Made by a program: the position numbers and the translations under genes
Source of the DNA: an uncultured Prevotella sp.
GTDB taxonomy: Bacteria; Bacteroidota; Bacteroidia; Bacteroidales; Bacteroidaceae
Assembly: GCA_900316015.1 (NCBI GenBank)
Contig: ONBG01000025.1
Span: 1-64,000, forward strand
Length of the DNA stretch: 64,000 bases
Reading direction: 5' to 3'
Notes under the pieces: generated by a model
What the model saw: the letters and a program-made list of their open reading frames with translations, nothing else
Database searches by the model: none
What the model was told of the DNA's origin: nothing
Part shown: one piece after another, positions 43,575-53,173 of the stretch
How the letters are laid out: each line of letters opens with the position of its first letter
Position numbering within the stretch: position 1 is the first letter of the stretch

Positions 43575-43954
43575 CCCCGTTAAAATCGAGAAAATTGTAT
43601 ATTATCTAAAATATATTAGATTCTGTTTCATTATCTTCACATTATTAACAAAAGATTCATTATCTAAATCGATAAATATTATCCAGAGACAACAAGAATC
43701 CCCCCTTTGTTGCCCACGTAAGTAGCATGCAAGCATTTTTATTTGTCCTATTCTAATTTCTGTCATAATCCGTATAGGAAACGTGAATAGATCATACAGA
43801 AATCTCGAGAGAATTTATTCTATTCGCGATTGTTTTGCATAGCAATAGCTTAAGTGTTACCATAAATTCTCGAGAAAATTTTGTGTTATACGTGATATTT
43901 TTACTGTTGTTTTATCTATAATCTCGGCAAAATATTGTATTTTTGTAATCAACG
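43575..43954. other. A+T-rich gap after the CRISPR array
   Basis: No gene is seen in these 380 nt. The segments TCTCGAGAGAATTT (about 43804) and TCTCGAGAAAATTT (about 43870) form a direct repeat built on a CTCGAG palindrome. A -7-like TATTTTTG lies at about 43939-43946, before a short ORF. Confidence 0.5.
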
Positions 43955-44077
43955 ATGAAGTTGCGTGCAGTCATAGCGCATATCGCCTACATGTGTGAGG
44001 ATTTACGACTGAGACATACTGCCCATCTGGCTGTGGATGACACAGCTCTTAAGATGTTGGAAATGATTATCGGATGA
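43955..44077 (+). CDS. Short ORF, possible gene remnant
   Basis: ATG at 43955 opens a 40-residue frame (MKLRAVIAHIAYMCEDLRLR, ending LKMLEMIIG). A promoter-like TATTTTTG lies just upstream. The sequence is protein-like but too short for a family call and could be the end of a decayed gene. Confidence 0.3.
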   Translation: MKLRAVIAHIAYMCEDLRLRHTAHLAVDDTALKMLEMIIG

Positions 44078-44098
44078 GCGAGAGCTTAACAAATAGGA

Positions 44099-44602
44099 AT
44101 GGGAATTATGTTTAAATATTATACTCTTATAAAATCGAAGTATCCAGTATTATGCACAATCATAAAGAGAATGTTTTGCTGTTCAATGATTGCCATGATA
44201 CTGAATCCAACGTCATGGTTATTCCTGTCCTCTTCCATAATAATCGTGACAAGCCTGCAACTTTTTGGGTTGTTCTTATGCTTTGTCGCGCTATACTTGG
44301 TTCCATATCTTGTCATTGGGAGTGCAGAATGGTATTGGCTTAGAAAGAAATCATGGTCGGTTCAGACTATTGTGATATGGTTTTCGGTAAATTTTTTTAT
44401 TCTATCAGTCATATTACTTTTCAGTTACATGTCTATGGCCCCAAGCAGAAGTGGGCCTAAGTGTTTGTCGCCATTGGTTCTCATCATACCAGTGGCATCC
44501 CTTATCGGATCATTGTTATCTGCTATTCCTATTTCGTATTATTGTAAACATTACCATCATGAACTTACACAATCTCATCTGACTGATGAGAATAAGGAGT
44601 GA
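44099..44602 (+). CDS. Small membrane protein with about four membrane segments
   Basis: This predicted integral membrane protein has up to 167 residues (ATG 44099; MFKYY at 44108 is an alternative). Hydrophobic segments lie around residues 25-55, 55-75, 85-110 and 125-150, with a His-rich cytoplasmic tail. No family is recognised. It overlaps the upstream region of the HAD pseudogene. Confidence 0.55.
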   Translation: MGIMFKYYTLIKSKYPVLCTIIKRMFCCSMIAMILNPTSWLFLSSSIIIVTSLQLFGLFLCFVALYLVPYLVIGSAEWYWLRKKSWSVQTIVIWFSVNFFILSVILLFSYMSMAPSRSGPKCLSPLVLIIPVASLIGSLLSAIPISYYCKHYHHELTQSHLTDENKE

Positions 44603-44621
44603 AACTATTAAACTGTTAAAA

Positions 44622-45350
44622 ATGATGAGATATAAAGACTTGTTCTTAGACTTCGACGATACGCTGTACGACACTCATGGCAACAGTACGATTGCGTTGA
44701 AGAAACTCTTTGACGAACGGCATTGGGACAAGATCATGCCGTCCTACGAGGCGTTCCGAGACGCGTAATTTGCAACCAATATCGATGTGTGGACAAAGTA
44801 TGCGCATGGGGAGATAGACCGTGACACGCTAATCGTGGAGCGGTATCGCAGACCGGTTACGGAGATGGTGAAGGCATGTGGCGGCGACACGTCGTGGGTT
44901 ACTCCAGAGTGGTGCGTTGCTGCAAGCGACCGCTATGGCGATATCATATCGCAAGAGCCAGGTACCGTACCGGGAGCGAAGGAGCTCTTGGACTATCTCA
45001 GAGATAAAGGATTCAGGCTGCATATCTGCAGCAATGGCTTCCATGAAGTACAATTTCGCAAACTGAAGTCCGCAGGGTTAGAAGGTTATTTCTCGACCAT
45101 TATTCTCAGTGAGGATGCCGGTGCCAACAAACCCCGTAAGGAATTCTTTGACTACGCTCTCACTAAGACTGGTGCTCAGCGTGAGACGACCATTATGATT
45201 GGTGATCATTTTGACACAGACATAGCCGGAGCGATCAATGCAGGATTGGATACCATCTTTTTCAACCGCTGGAGTATTGATCCGCAAGCCTTGAAAAGAC
45301 AACCGAACTACATCGTCGACAAGCTGATGGAGATAGAGAATATTTTATAA
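44622..45350 (+). pseudogene. HAD-family phosphatase (YjjG-like), interrupted by an in-frame stop
   Basis: The gene begins MMRYKDLFLDFDDTLYDT, with the HAD nucleophile motif DFDDT, and runs on in the same frame after a TAA at 44766-44768 to a stop at 45350. Downstream motifs are intact: HICSNGF (motif II), NKPRKEFF (Lys, motif III) and MIGDHFDTDIAGA (motif IV). The family (pyrimidine 5'-nucleotidase/YjjG type) has continuous sequence here, with a Phe/Tyr-x-Ala-like turn, so a single-base change to a stop is the simplest reading. A restart at 44787 would lack the nucleophile. Confidence 0.8.
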
Positions 45351-45791
45351 GGACTAGGCTTTGTCGTCTATAAATCGAAAAAGTATGAATCAATTACAAG
45401 ACAAGGTGAACACTTAATCATAAATACTGACGAATATCGAAGAGGTTGGAATTTCATCCTTCGTTTTCTCGCCATGTCAGAGATAATGATATGCTCGGGT
45501 CGTTTGGATACTACAAAAGAGGAAAAGCTCATCTCTCATGCACTTTATCTGCCAAGCCTTGTTGGACATGCTTCCATCTCCACAATGAAGAAGTGGGAGG
45601 GAAGTAGGTCATTACCATGGAGCCTGGCGTAATCTTCCATCGGCTCTTTCGTTTGCGTTTCAATGGTAGTGCAAAGGATGCAGTCTTCCTGACAAGATTT
45701 GTATTGATCCAGCTCTTCTCATCGTGGGCGAAACATCATAAAGGCGCCCCCTCGCTTTTCCAATGGCAGCCATGAACAAGATTCCAAAGTA
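45351..45791. other. Gap without recognisable gene
   Basis: These 441 nt have no convincing coding frame. A 53-codon ORF starting near 45475 (MSEIMICSGRLDTTKEEKL) is open but matches nothing known to me. The stretch may be decayed sequence, consistent with the neighbouring pseudogene. Confidence 0.45.
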
Positions 45792-46127
45792 TCATTTCTT
45801 TTGCCTGACTATTTGAAACGACCTTTCAACTAAATCCTTCACCAACGCATCGTCCGCCCTTGTGGCATCAATACCGATCCAATACTTGGCATTGCCGTTG
45901 TAGGGCTTGTCCAGGCACTCGTACTGTTCCAGTAGATTCCCGATATCTTCTTTTGGGCATTTCACAGTGACATGACTAAGATCATTGATATTGAAATAGC
46001 AGAAGATATGCCCGCCAATGTAAAAAGCCAGCACGTCTCTTGCTGCCTTGAACTGCTGGAAAGGAAATTTCTCTTCTACCTCATCGGACAGCGACAAACA
46101 ATAATTCCTTAGTTCTTCTACATTCAT
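45792..46127 (-). CDS. MmcQ/YjbR family protein
   Basis: This 111-residue protein matches the MmcQ/YjbR (DUF419) family: CLSLSDEVEEKFPFQQFKAA at the N-terminus, a central VTVKCPKED strand, and KYWIGIDATRADDALVKDLV near the end. These proteins have a cyclic-nucleotide-like DNA-binding fold but no settled role. It follows mnmE on the same strand with a 12-nt gap. Confidence 0.88.
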   Translation of the reverse strand: MNVEELRNYCLSLSDEVEEKFPFQQFKAARDVLAFYIGGHIFCYFNINDLSHVTVKCPKEDIGNLLEQYECLDKPYNGNAKYWIGIDATRADDALVKDLVERSFQIVRQKK

Positions 46128-46139
46128 TCCTTATCCAGT

Positions 46140-47522
46140 TTAGAATCGTTCAAAATAGTATCTTGCCACAGTCATAAGACAGCACTTTACCGCCCGTATT
46201 TGTTTTTCTACTTTCCCACGCAGGCCACCTGTGATTTCGCCTAACTGCTCAAGGCAGATTCTCAAGTCTTCTGAGAGCAGGTCACCACTCAGTCCTTGAT
46301 GCAAACCCTGAATCACTCGGGAAATACTGTCATGAGCACGGATTAATGATTCATAATGACGGGCATTGGTGATAATAACATCATTTTCCGTGACTTCCGG
46401 AATATTCGCAGCCTGATAAATGGCTTCCTCTAAGGCATTAAGGTTCTTGCCATATTTAGCACTAATAGAAAGATGGGGAAGGGTCATGTCTTGCTTGTCA
46501 TTTTTATCGATTTTATTGAGGATGACAATCAATTTCTTCTTTTCCGCACGTTTCCTTACTTCTTCTATTTCCTTTTGTGTGGGAGGCTCATCAACGAGCC
46601 ATAGGATGATTGTCGCTTCCTCCATTTTCTGATAGGTGCGTTCTATCCCTAATTGCTCAACCGTATCCTGAGTATGTCGGATCCCAGCTGTATCAATGAA
46701 ACGAAAGGTGATGCCGTGAATATCTGTTGTGTCCTCAATGACATCCCTCGTTGTGCCATGGATATCGCTTACAATGGCCCGATCCTCATGAAGGAGTTGA
46801 TTGAGTAAAGTACTTTTTCCTACATTTGTCTTGCCGATGATGGCAACGGGAATGCCCTCTTTGAGAGCTTTACCTGTTTGGAAGGAATGGGCGAGTTCAG
46901 TGATTCGCTTGTCAATCCTTTCTGCTAAATCGAGAAGGTCATCTCTCTTGGCAAACTCCAGGTCTTCATGGTCGCTGAAATCCAATTCCAACTCTAACAA
47001 AGAGGTCATCTTCAACAACTGATTACGCAACTGAGAAAGTTCCCCACTAAAATGTCCCCTTAGCTGACTCAATGCCATTTGGTGAGATGCACGATTGCTT
47101 GCAGATACCAGATCAGCTACTGCTTCAGCCTGCGATAGGTCCATCTTACCGTTCAGGAAGGCGCGTTCAGTGTATTCTCCTGGCCTTGCTTGCCTTGCTC
47201 CCTGTTGGATGACAGTATGCAGCACTTGTTGTAGGATATAGCGGGATCCATGACAACTGATCTCTACGCTATCTTCTCCTGTATAGGAGTGAGGCGCATG
47301 AAAGACACTCACAAGAACATCATCCAAGACTTTCCCTTCCAAATCCTGCAATGTGCCATAATGTATCGTGTTGGGCTTGGCTTGTAGGAGTCTTTTACCA
47401 CGTTGCGCGTGGAAGATCCGGTCAGTGATGACAATTGACTCTGGGCCGGAAAGCCGGATCACACCAATGGCACCTCCCGTCGGAGTCGCCATTGCACATA
47501 TCGTATCATTGTTTATTTGCAT
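46140..47522 (-). CDS. mnmE: tRNA modification GTPase MnmE
   Basis: MnmE, with MnmG, adds the carboxymethylaminomethyl group to wobble uridines of tRNA. The N-terminal folate-binding domain opens DTICAMATPTGGAIGVIRLS. The GTPase domain has G1 GKTNVGKST, G2/G3 DIHGTTRD and DTAGIR, and G4 NKID. The C-terminal Cys (CCLM) near the end matches the conserved catalytic Cys. The start MQINNDTICA at 47522 is preferred over one 10 codons upstream that would overlap the neighbouring gene more. About 460 residues. Confidence 0.96.
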   Translation of the reverse strand: MQINNDTICAMATPTGGAIGVIRLSGPESIVITDRIFHAQRGKRLLQAKPNTIHYGTLQDLEGKVLDDVLVSVFHAPHSYTGEDSVEISCHGSRYILQQVLHTVIQQGARQARPGEYTERAFLNGKMDLSQAEAVADLVSASNRASHQMALSQLRGHFSGELSQLRNQLLKMTSLLELELDFSDHEDLEFAKRDDLLDLAERIDKRITELAHSFQTGKALKEGIPVAIIGKTNVGKSTLLNQLLHEDRAIVSDIHGTTRDVIEDTTDIHGITFRFIDTAGIRHTQDTVEQLGIERTYQKMEEATIILWLVDEPPTQKEIEEVRKRAEKKKLIVILNKIDKNDKQDMTLPHLSISAKYGKNLNALEEAIYQAANIPEVTENDVIITNARHYESLIRAHDSISRVIQGLHQGLSGDLLSEDLRICLEQLGEITGGLRGKVEKQIRAVKCCLMTVARYYFERF

Positions 47523-47523
47523 A

Positions 47524-48402
47524 TTAGATCCGATCAAGAACTGTCTGAACAAGGTCCTCCATTCCTCCTTTATAATTTGGGTTTGCTCCCCTGGCCACTC
47601 GATTTGCGATGACCAGGCAGCAGGTAGTCGCCTTGTGTCCCATCAAACGGGACAGTCCTGCGATTGCACTACTCTCCATTTCAAAGTTGGTTATTCTGTA
47701 ACCTTCATATTCAAACGACTCAATTTTCTTGTTTTGGTCAGGGTCGGCGAGGGGAACACGGAGTTCCCTACCTTGTGGTCCGAAGAAACCACCACATGAG
47801 ATGGTAACGCCTTTTACCATGTTGTCTCCGGCGATCCGTGCTGTCAGCTCTTTATCTTCGTCAATGACATAGGGAGAGCAGAGTAGGGGATTCCAACGCA
47901 TGTGCTCCTTGAATTTTTTCTCGAAATCCAAATCGCACACATCATTTCGTCCTGCATAGAAATTGAGAAGACCATCAAATCCAATGCTCTTTTCACTTGC
48001 AATGAACGTGCCTACAGGTGTATAAGGCTGCAATCCCCCACAGGTACCGATCCTGACCAGGGTCAATTGTCTGAAAGCCTCCTTTTCTTTCCGGGTCGAA
48101 AAGTCGATATTGGCGAGTGCGTCCAGTTCATTGAGAACGATATCAATATTATCACACCCGATTCCCGTGCTTTGTGCCGTGATCCTTTTCCCCTGATAAG
48201 TACCTGTAACGGAATGGAACTCACGACTTTGCACTTCGTCCTCGATATCTTCAAAATGGGAAGCGATCATCTTGACCCTGCCTGGATCACCTACGAGGAT
48301 GACTTTATCTGCTAACTGTTCTGGTTTTAGGTGCAGATGGAAAATACTTCCATCAGAATTGATAATCAACTCAGATTCTGCAAAATACTTGTTACTCATC
48401 AT
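47524..48402 (-). CDS. Nucleoside phosphorylase (uridine phosphorylase-like)
   Basis: This enzyme of the PNP/UDP phosphorylase family (292 residues) should cleave a nucleoside with phosphate. Typical blocks are VILVGDPGRV at residue 35, the RIGTCGG motif near residue 118, and ITNFEMESSAIAGLS near residue 235 (Glu/Met ribose-binding loop). The substrate (uridine or another) cannot be decided. It ends 2 nt before mnmE and starts 6 nt after the upstream gene. Confidence 0.9.
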   Translation of the reverse strand: MMSNKYFAESELIINSDGSIFHLHLKPEQLADKVILVGDPGRVKMIASHFEDIEDEVQSREFHSVTGTYQGKRITAQSTGIGCDNIDIVLNELDALANIDFSTRKEKEAFRQLTLVRIGTCGGLQPYTPVGTFIASEKSIGFDGLLNFYAGRNDVCDLDFEKKFKEHMRWNPLLCSPYVIDEDKELTARIAGDNMVKGVTISCGGFFGPQGRELRVPLADPDQNKKIESFEYEGYRITNFEMESSAIAGLSRLMGHKATTCCLVIANRVARGANPNYKGGMEDLVQTVLDRI

Positions 48403-48407
48403 CGGAT

Positions 48408-49556
48408 TTATTTAGTTAATAATAGATTTTCAGTATTGCGGATCTTTTTCTCCTGGTCATGGATGGTGATTCGCAGTTGCTCCAACGCTTTCTCTTCTTT
48501 CAAGATGGTATTCCTTAATTGATGGTTCCCTCGATGAAAGTCGAGACGTTGTTGGTCAAGACGTTGTGAACGGGTTGCCAAGTCTTTCTTCATCTTCAGG
48601 AGATCTTGAAAGAGTTGCTTGGCGGTAGATGACTTGAAATCAGATAAATGGTGATAGACAACACCATCGTTGATCACGCAGTCAAAGGTATCCGTGGTCT
48701 TTTTGCTTTTAATCCTTTCTTTCAACTTGGCAAGGCGAACCATGGCGGCAGCCCTGTTCCCGAACTTCCATGTATCCTTAATACTGAGGATACGGGAATA
48801 CTTCTCTATTTGTGCATCTGTCATGTTGTCTTGTTCGAAGCTTTGGCGGCTGCTTGTAGGGACAAATGTATAAACACAAACTTTGCCTTCAGGCTGGCGC
48901 CGGTCTGTGACCAACCACCCCAACGAATCGGGTTCGTCGATCGCCAACAAATAGTCATTGGCAGTTGAATTGAAAGGAAGCCCATAATTGTCCGGATTAT
49001 AGAAATGTCCCTTATCGCTATCAAAGAGGGTCATGAAGATGTCTCGTCCTCCCATACTACTTTCCCCCTCTGCAGAGAAGAACAAAGTAATGCCATCAGT
49101 CATGAGGAAAGGATAGTTCTCGTTCTTGCATTCATTATCCAATTCTGTCAAGAGAGTCGGATTACCCCATTTATTCCCCACTTTATCCATCGAATAGAGA
49201 TGAGTACCTGTCGTGTCACCAGCTGCGAAATAGCAACGAGTACCAAATTCATTGGTATAAACAGTTGCAGGGATGGGGCTCTTCTTGTTAAAGAATTGCT
49301 GGTAAGTCTGCAGCGTACCCGATTCCTTACTAATAGGAATACTGCTCAGGAAATCATTCTTGTCAACGACGACGCTGTCAATAAACATGATCTTAGCCGT
49401 GGCTGGAATCATGGATTTATAGATTTTTACCCCAGGATTTTCAGTTACGGCAATCGTTTTTGGCTTGGCAACACGTGCCTTAGCCACCTTCCTCTTTTGG
49501 GCAAAGGAGAAGGTGGCACACAAGAACAATACGATAAGAAAGCAGTATCTATTCAT
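48408..49556 (-). CDS. Exported hypothetical protein with PD40-like beta repeats
   Basis: The 382-residue protein has a signal peptide (MNRYCFLIVLFLCATFSFAQ). Residues about 85-230 look like WD40-type/PD40 beta repeats (TNEFGTRCYFAAGD, then LMTDGITLFFSAEGESSMGG), as in OmpA-linked Bacteroidota envelope proteins. The last 70 residues are a coiled coil. No OmpA domain is present. It could be a peptidoglycan or envelope sensor; not assigned. Confidence 0.65.
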   Translation of the reverse strand: MNRYCFLIVLFLCATFSFAQKRKVAKARVAKPKTIAVTENPGVKIYKSMIPATAKIMFIDSVVVDKNDFLSSIPISKESGTLQTYQQFFNKKSPIPATVYTNEFGTRCYFAAGDTTGTHLYSMDKVGNKWGNPTLLTELDNECKNENYPFLMTDGITLFFSAEGESSMGGRDIFMTLFDSDKGHFYNPDNYGLPFNSTANDYLLAIDEPDSLGWLVTDRRQPEGKVCVYTFVPTSSRQSFEQDNMTDAQIEKYSRILSIKDTWKFGNRAAAMVRLAKLKERIKSKKTTDTFDCVINDGVVYHHLSDFKSSTAKQLFQDLLKMKKDLATRSQRLDQQRLDFHRGNHQLRNTILKEEKALEQLRITIHDQEKKIRNTENLLLTK

Positions 49557-49562
49557 CTTGAA

Positions 49563-51911
49563 TTATTTAGCAGACAATTGTTTATCCATATTTGCAGCTG
49601 CGCGGCGTCCATCGCCCATGGCGAGGATCACGGTAGCACCGCCTCTGACGATATCTCCACCTGCATAAAGGTCCTTCCGTGAAGACTGCATTTCGTCGTT
49701 GACGACGATCGTATTCTTGCGACCAAGCTCCAGTCCCGGCACGGACTTAGGAACGAGCGGGTTCGGGGATACGCCGACGGCTACGATCACTTGGTCACAG
49801 TCAACCGTAATGGTCTCACCCGTTGGTTCTGGTCGGCGTCGACCACTCGCATCCGGCTCTCCCAGCCGCATGATATCTAACACAGCCGCGCGCACGGCAC
49901 CGTTTTCATCGGCTAAATACTCCTTAGGATTATGGAGCGTGAGGAATCTGATCCCTTCCTCTTTGGCATGTTTGACTTCCTCCAAACGCGCAGGCATCTC
50001 AACCTCTGACCTACGGTAAACGAGCGTAACGTTAGCTCCTAAGCGCCTTGCGGTACGACAGGAGTCCATGGCCGTGTTTCCTCCGCCCACGACGATGACG
50101 TTCTTCCCCATATTGATCGGTGTGTCAGTTTGAGGATTAGCAGCATCCATTAAGTTGACGCGGGTCAGGTATTCATTGGAAGACATCACATTGATAAGGT
50201 TTTCACCAGGGATGCCCATAAAGTTGGGGAGACCTGCACCAGACCCCACGAAGATTCCCTTGAACCCTTTCGCCTCAAGTTGCTCGATACTAATGGTTTT
50301 CCCGACGATGCAATCGGTCTGGAAATGGACTCCTTCTTTCCGGAGATTGTCTACTTCTACATCAACGATACGGTTAGGGAGACGGAATTCGGGGATCCCA
50401 TATTTCAATACACCGCCAATTTCATGCAGGGCTTCGAATACGTAAACGTCGTAACCCTTTTTGACCATGTCTCCAGCAAAGCTCAACCCGGAAGGTCCAG
50501 AACCAACCACGCCGACCTTAATGCCGTTAGATGGTGCGATCTCTGGCAAGGTCATGTTCCCACTCTCTCGCTCATAGTCGGCGGCAAACCGCTCCAGATA
50601 ACCTATGGCAACGGCCTTCTCTCCCATTTTCAGGTGAATGCACTTGCTTTCGCACTGTTTCTCCTGTGGGCAGACTCGACCACAGACTGCAGGAAGGGCA
50701 GACGTCGACTTGAGCACTTTGGCAGCAGCAAGGAACTCACCGCGCTCAATATTCTTGATGAAGGAGGGGATATTGATATTCACTGGGCAACCTTCCACAC
50801 AAGAAGGCTTCGCGCAATCGAGGCATCGCTTGGCTTCCGTAAGTGCCATCTCCTTGGTAAGGCCTTTGTTGACCTCTTCCAATCGGGTAGTAGCACGGTA
50901 AGCAGGATCCAGCTCAGGCATGACCACACGCTCTATTGCCTTGCGTTCCTTGGGGTTAAGGCTCTTGCGAAGGGCGACCCGCCATTCTGCATTCCGGTCT
51001 TCAAGCTCCTCGATCGGTGCATTCTGAGCCTTCATGTTCTCGGCTTTGATCTCGAATTTTACAGGATTATGGTAATCCGTGATCTGGTTGACATGGTCGG
51101 AATAATGCTCCATCTCTTCGGTTTCAGCATGCTTGAAGGTCTTCATCCGTTTGAACATCTCATCCCAATCCACCAAGTCGCCGTTGAATTCAGGACCATC
51201 GATGCAGACGAATTTTGTCTCTCCACCTATGGTTAGACGGCATGCACCACACATTCCGGTCCCATCCACCATGATCGTATTCAGGGAAACATCATTCGGG
51301 ATATGATATTGATGGGCTAACAAGGAGCAGAACTTCATCATGATAGGAGGTCCGATGGCGAGCACCTTGTCAACATGCTCTCGCTTGATGACCTTTTCCA
51401 TGCCTACCGTGATGACCCCTTTATCGCCATAGGACCCATCGTCAGTCATGATGATGACCTCATCAGAATATTTCCTGACGTCATCCACCATGATGACGAG
51501 TTCCTTCGTACGACCTGCAAGAACAGAGATTACCTTGTTTCCCGCCTGCTTGAACGCTGTTAATATTGGCAAGATCGCAGCGATGCCAATGCCACCGCCC
51601 GCACAAAGCACAGTCCCATACTTCTGGATGTTAGATGGATTTCCTAAAGGACCTACGATATCTTGAATAGAGTCGCCCTCGTTGAGCGCGCAGAATTTTG
51701 TTGAAGATAGGCCCACTTCCTGTACGACCAAAGTCAGTGTACCCGCTTGAGGATTTGATTTGGCAATCGTATAAGGCACGCGCTCACTGTTTTTGTCAAC
51801 GCGTACGATGATGAAGTTGCCGGGCTTGCAACTACGAGCAATGAGAGGAGCCTCTACCTCGATGCAGAAGACCTTTTCAGAGAATTGCTCTTTCTTGATA
51901 ATCTTGTTCAT
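49563..51911 (-). CDS. Fused NfnB/SudB-like and GltA/SudA-like NAD(P)H oxidoreductase
   Basis: This 782-residue protein joins two flavoproteins. Residues about 1-280 form a ferredoxin-NADP reductase-like module, with CAGGGIGIAAILPIL and a Cys cluster GTGMCGACR that may bind an iron-sulfur centre. Residues about 320-780 form the glutamate synthase small-subunit-like module with CLDCAKPSC, CVEGCPVNI and CGRVCPQEKQCE clusters and two nucleotide-binding folds (VGSGPSGLSFAGD; VVGGGNTAMDSCR). Related two-subunit enzymes are NfnAB and NADPH-dependent glutamate synthase. The role is either electron-bifurcating transhydrogenation or ammonia assimilation, undecided. Confidence 0.88.
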   Translation of the reverse strand: MNKIIKKEQFSEKVFCIEVEAPLIARSCKPGNFIIVRVDKNSERVPYTIAKSNPQAGTLTLVVQEVGLSSTKFCALNEGDSIQDIVGPLGNPSNIQKYGTVLCAGGGIGIAAILPILTAFKQAGNKVISVLAGRTKELVIMVDDVRKYSDEVIIMTDDGSYGDKGVITVGMEKVIKREHVDKVLAIGPPIMMKFCSLLAHQYHIPNDVSLNTIMVDGTGMCGACRLTIGGETKFVCIDGPEFNGDLVDWDEMFKRMKTFKHAETEEMEHYSDHVNQITDYHNPVKFEIKAENMKAQNAPIEELEDRNAEWRVALRKSLNPKERKAIERVVMPELDPAYRATTRLEEVNKGLTKEMALTEAKRCLDCAKPSCVEGCPVNINIPSFIKNIERGEFLAAAKVLKSTSALPAVCGRVCPQEKQCESKCIHLKMGEKAVAIGYLERFAADYERESGNMTLPEIAPSNGIKVGVVGSGPSGLSFAGDMVKKGYDVYVFEALHEIGGVLKYGIPEFRLPNRIVDVEVDNLRKEGVHFQTDCIVGKTISIEQLEAKGFKGIFVGSGAGLPNFMGIPGENLINVMSSNEYLTRVNLMDAANPQTDTPINMGKNVIVVGGGNTAMDSCRTARRLGANVTLVYRRSEVEMPARLEEVKHAKEEGIRFLTLHNPKEYLADENGAVRAAVLDIMRLGEPDASGRRRPEPTGETITVDCDQVIVAVGVSPNPLVPKSVPGLELGRKNTIVVNDEMQSSRKDLYAGGDIVRGGATVILAMGDGRRAAANMDKQLSAK

Positions 51912-51950
51912 GATGTTCTTGCAATTAGTTTTTATTGAATGAATTGTCAG

Positions 51951-53156
51951 TTACTTCCTGATCTTGTATCCCCACATTCCAAAATAGAAAATGAAGATGA
52001 AACAGGGAACGCAAACCCAATAACTGGCTTGGTAACTCCAATGGTCTACGCACAATCCCTGAACCCAAGGCATTACTGCGCCACCTGCCATTGCCATGGT
52101 CAGCAACGAGGAACCTGCCTTCGTGAATTTCCCAAGGTCAGCCATGGCCAACGGCCACAAGGCTGGCCACATCAGGGAACAACCTAACGCCATGAAGAAA
52201 ATGCAATAGACGGATACCTCGGGATTAGGGATGACGGCTACTGCGATGGAGCCTAAGATGGCAATGATGGCACAGATTCTCATGGCTGTTGCCTGCTTGA
52301 GGTACTTAGGAATACAAGTTGCGCCAACAATGTATCCTACGACCATTCCAATCGATGGGATAAAACCATAGTTGTCACCCATCAAGTGGATGGCCTTGGC
52401 ATAGTCGTTAGCCGTCGCGAGTGAGATGGTCTCCACGCCTACATAAAGGAAAAGAGCCACGCAACCTAACAACAGATGAGGGAATTGAAGGATGGAAGTC
52501 TTCCCTTCAGCATAAGCGCACGCCGATGAAGCCTCTTCTGAAGAGTCATCCTCACCCTGAGCCTTCACTTCTGGCAGGGGGGCAAGAAGGGCTGCTACGC
52601 CAAGAGCCAGGAAGATACCTATGATAATGCCAAAAGGCAAGTACAGGTCGACCATCTGGATCTGGCTGATCGTCTTCCCAATCACCAAGGTGATGAACAG
52701 CGTGGTGGCCGGCCAAGCCAACTTATTGCAGATACCCATGACAGAGATCCGGGCTGCTGCAGAGTCCAATGGCCCAAGAATGGTAACATAAGGATTGACA
52801 GATGCCTGAAGGACAGTATTGGCAACACCGCTGACGAAACTGGCGATCAGGAACCAGACAAGGGATTCCCCGGCTGCGGCCACGATAAAGAGACCGAAGG
52901 CAATGGCAAAGATGACGAACGACAAGGCCATCGTTCTCTTATAGCCAATCGCCTGGATGCATTTCGTGGCAGGGATTCCAAACAGTAGGAAGGGCACGAA
53001 CGTAGCCGCAAGGAGCAAGCTGGATGCTGCCCCAGACATGTTCATCGAATTCTTTAGCACTGGCATCAAGAACGAGTTGATGCCCATTGCGAAACCTATA
53101 GAGAAAAAGAAGATCCCTATGAATACCAATGGTATCAGATATTTACTCTTTGTCAT
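51951..53156 (-). CDS. Sugar MFS transporter (FucP/GluP-like)
   Basis: The 401-residue protein has about twelve membrane segments and the fucose/glucose/galactose permease pattern: FFFSIGFAMGINSFLMPVLK in the first segment, VNPYVTILG in the fifth and a long central loop rich in Glu and Ser. It is a proton-coupled sugar uptake system by family. The substrate cannot be told. It lies 17 nt before serS on the same strand. Confidence 0.88.
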   Translation of the reverse strand: MTKSKYLIPLVFIGIFFFSIGFAMGINSFLMPVLKNSMNMSGAASSLLLAATFVPFLLFGIPATKCIQAIGYKRTMALSFVIFAIAFGLFIVAAAGESLVWFLIASFVSGVANTVLQASVNPYVTILGPLDSAAARISVMGICNKLAWPATTLFITLVIGKTISQIQMVDLYLPFGIIIGIFLALGVAALLAPLPEVKAQGEDDSSEEASSACAYAEGKTSILQFPHLLLGCVALFLYVGVETISLATANDYAKAIHLMGDNYGFIPSIGMVVGYIVGATCIPKYLKQATAMRICAIIAILGSIAVAVIPNPEVSVYCIFFMALGCSLMWPALWPLAMADLGKFTKAGSSLLTMAMAGGAVMPWVQGLCVDHWSYQASYWVCVPCFIFIFYFGMWGYKIRK

Positions 53157-53173
53157 ATCACGTATTTGTATTT

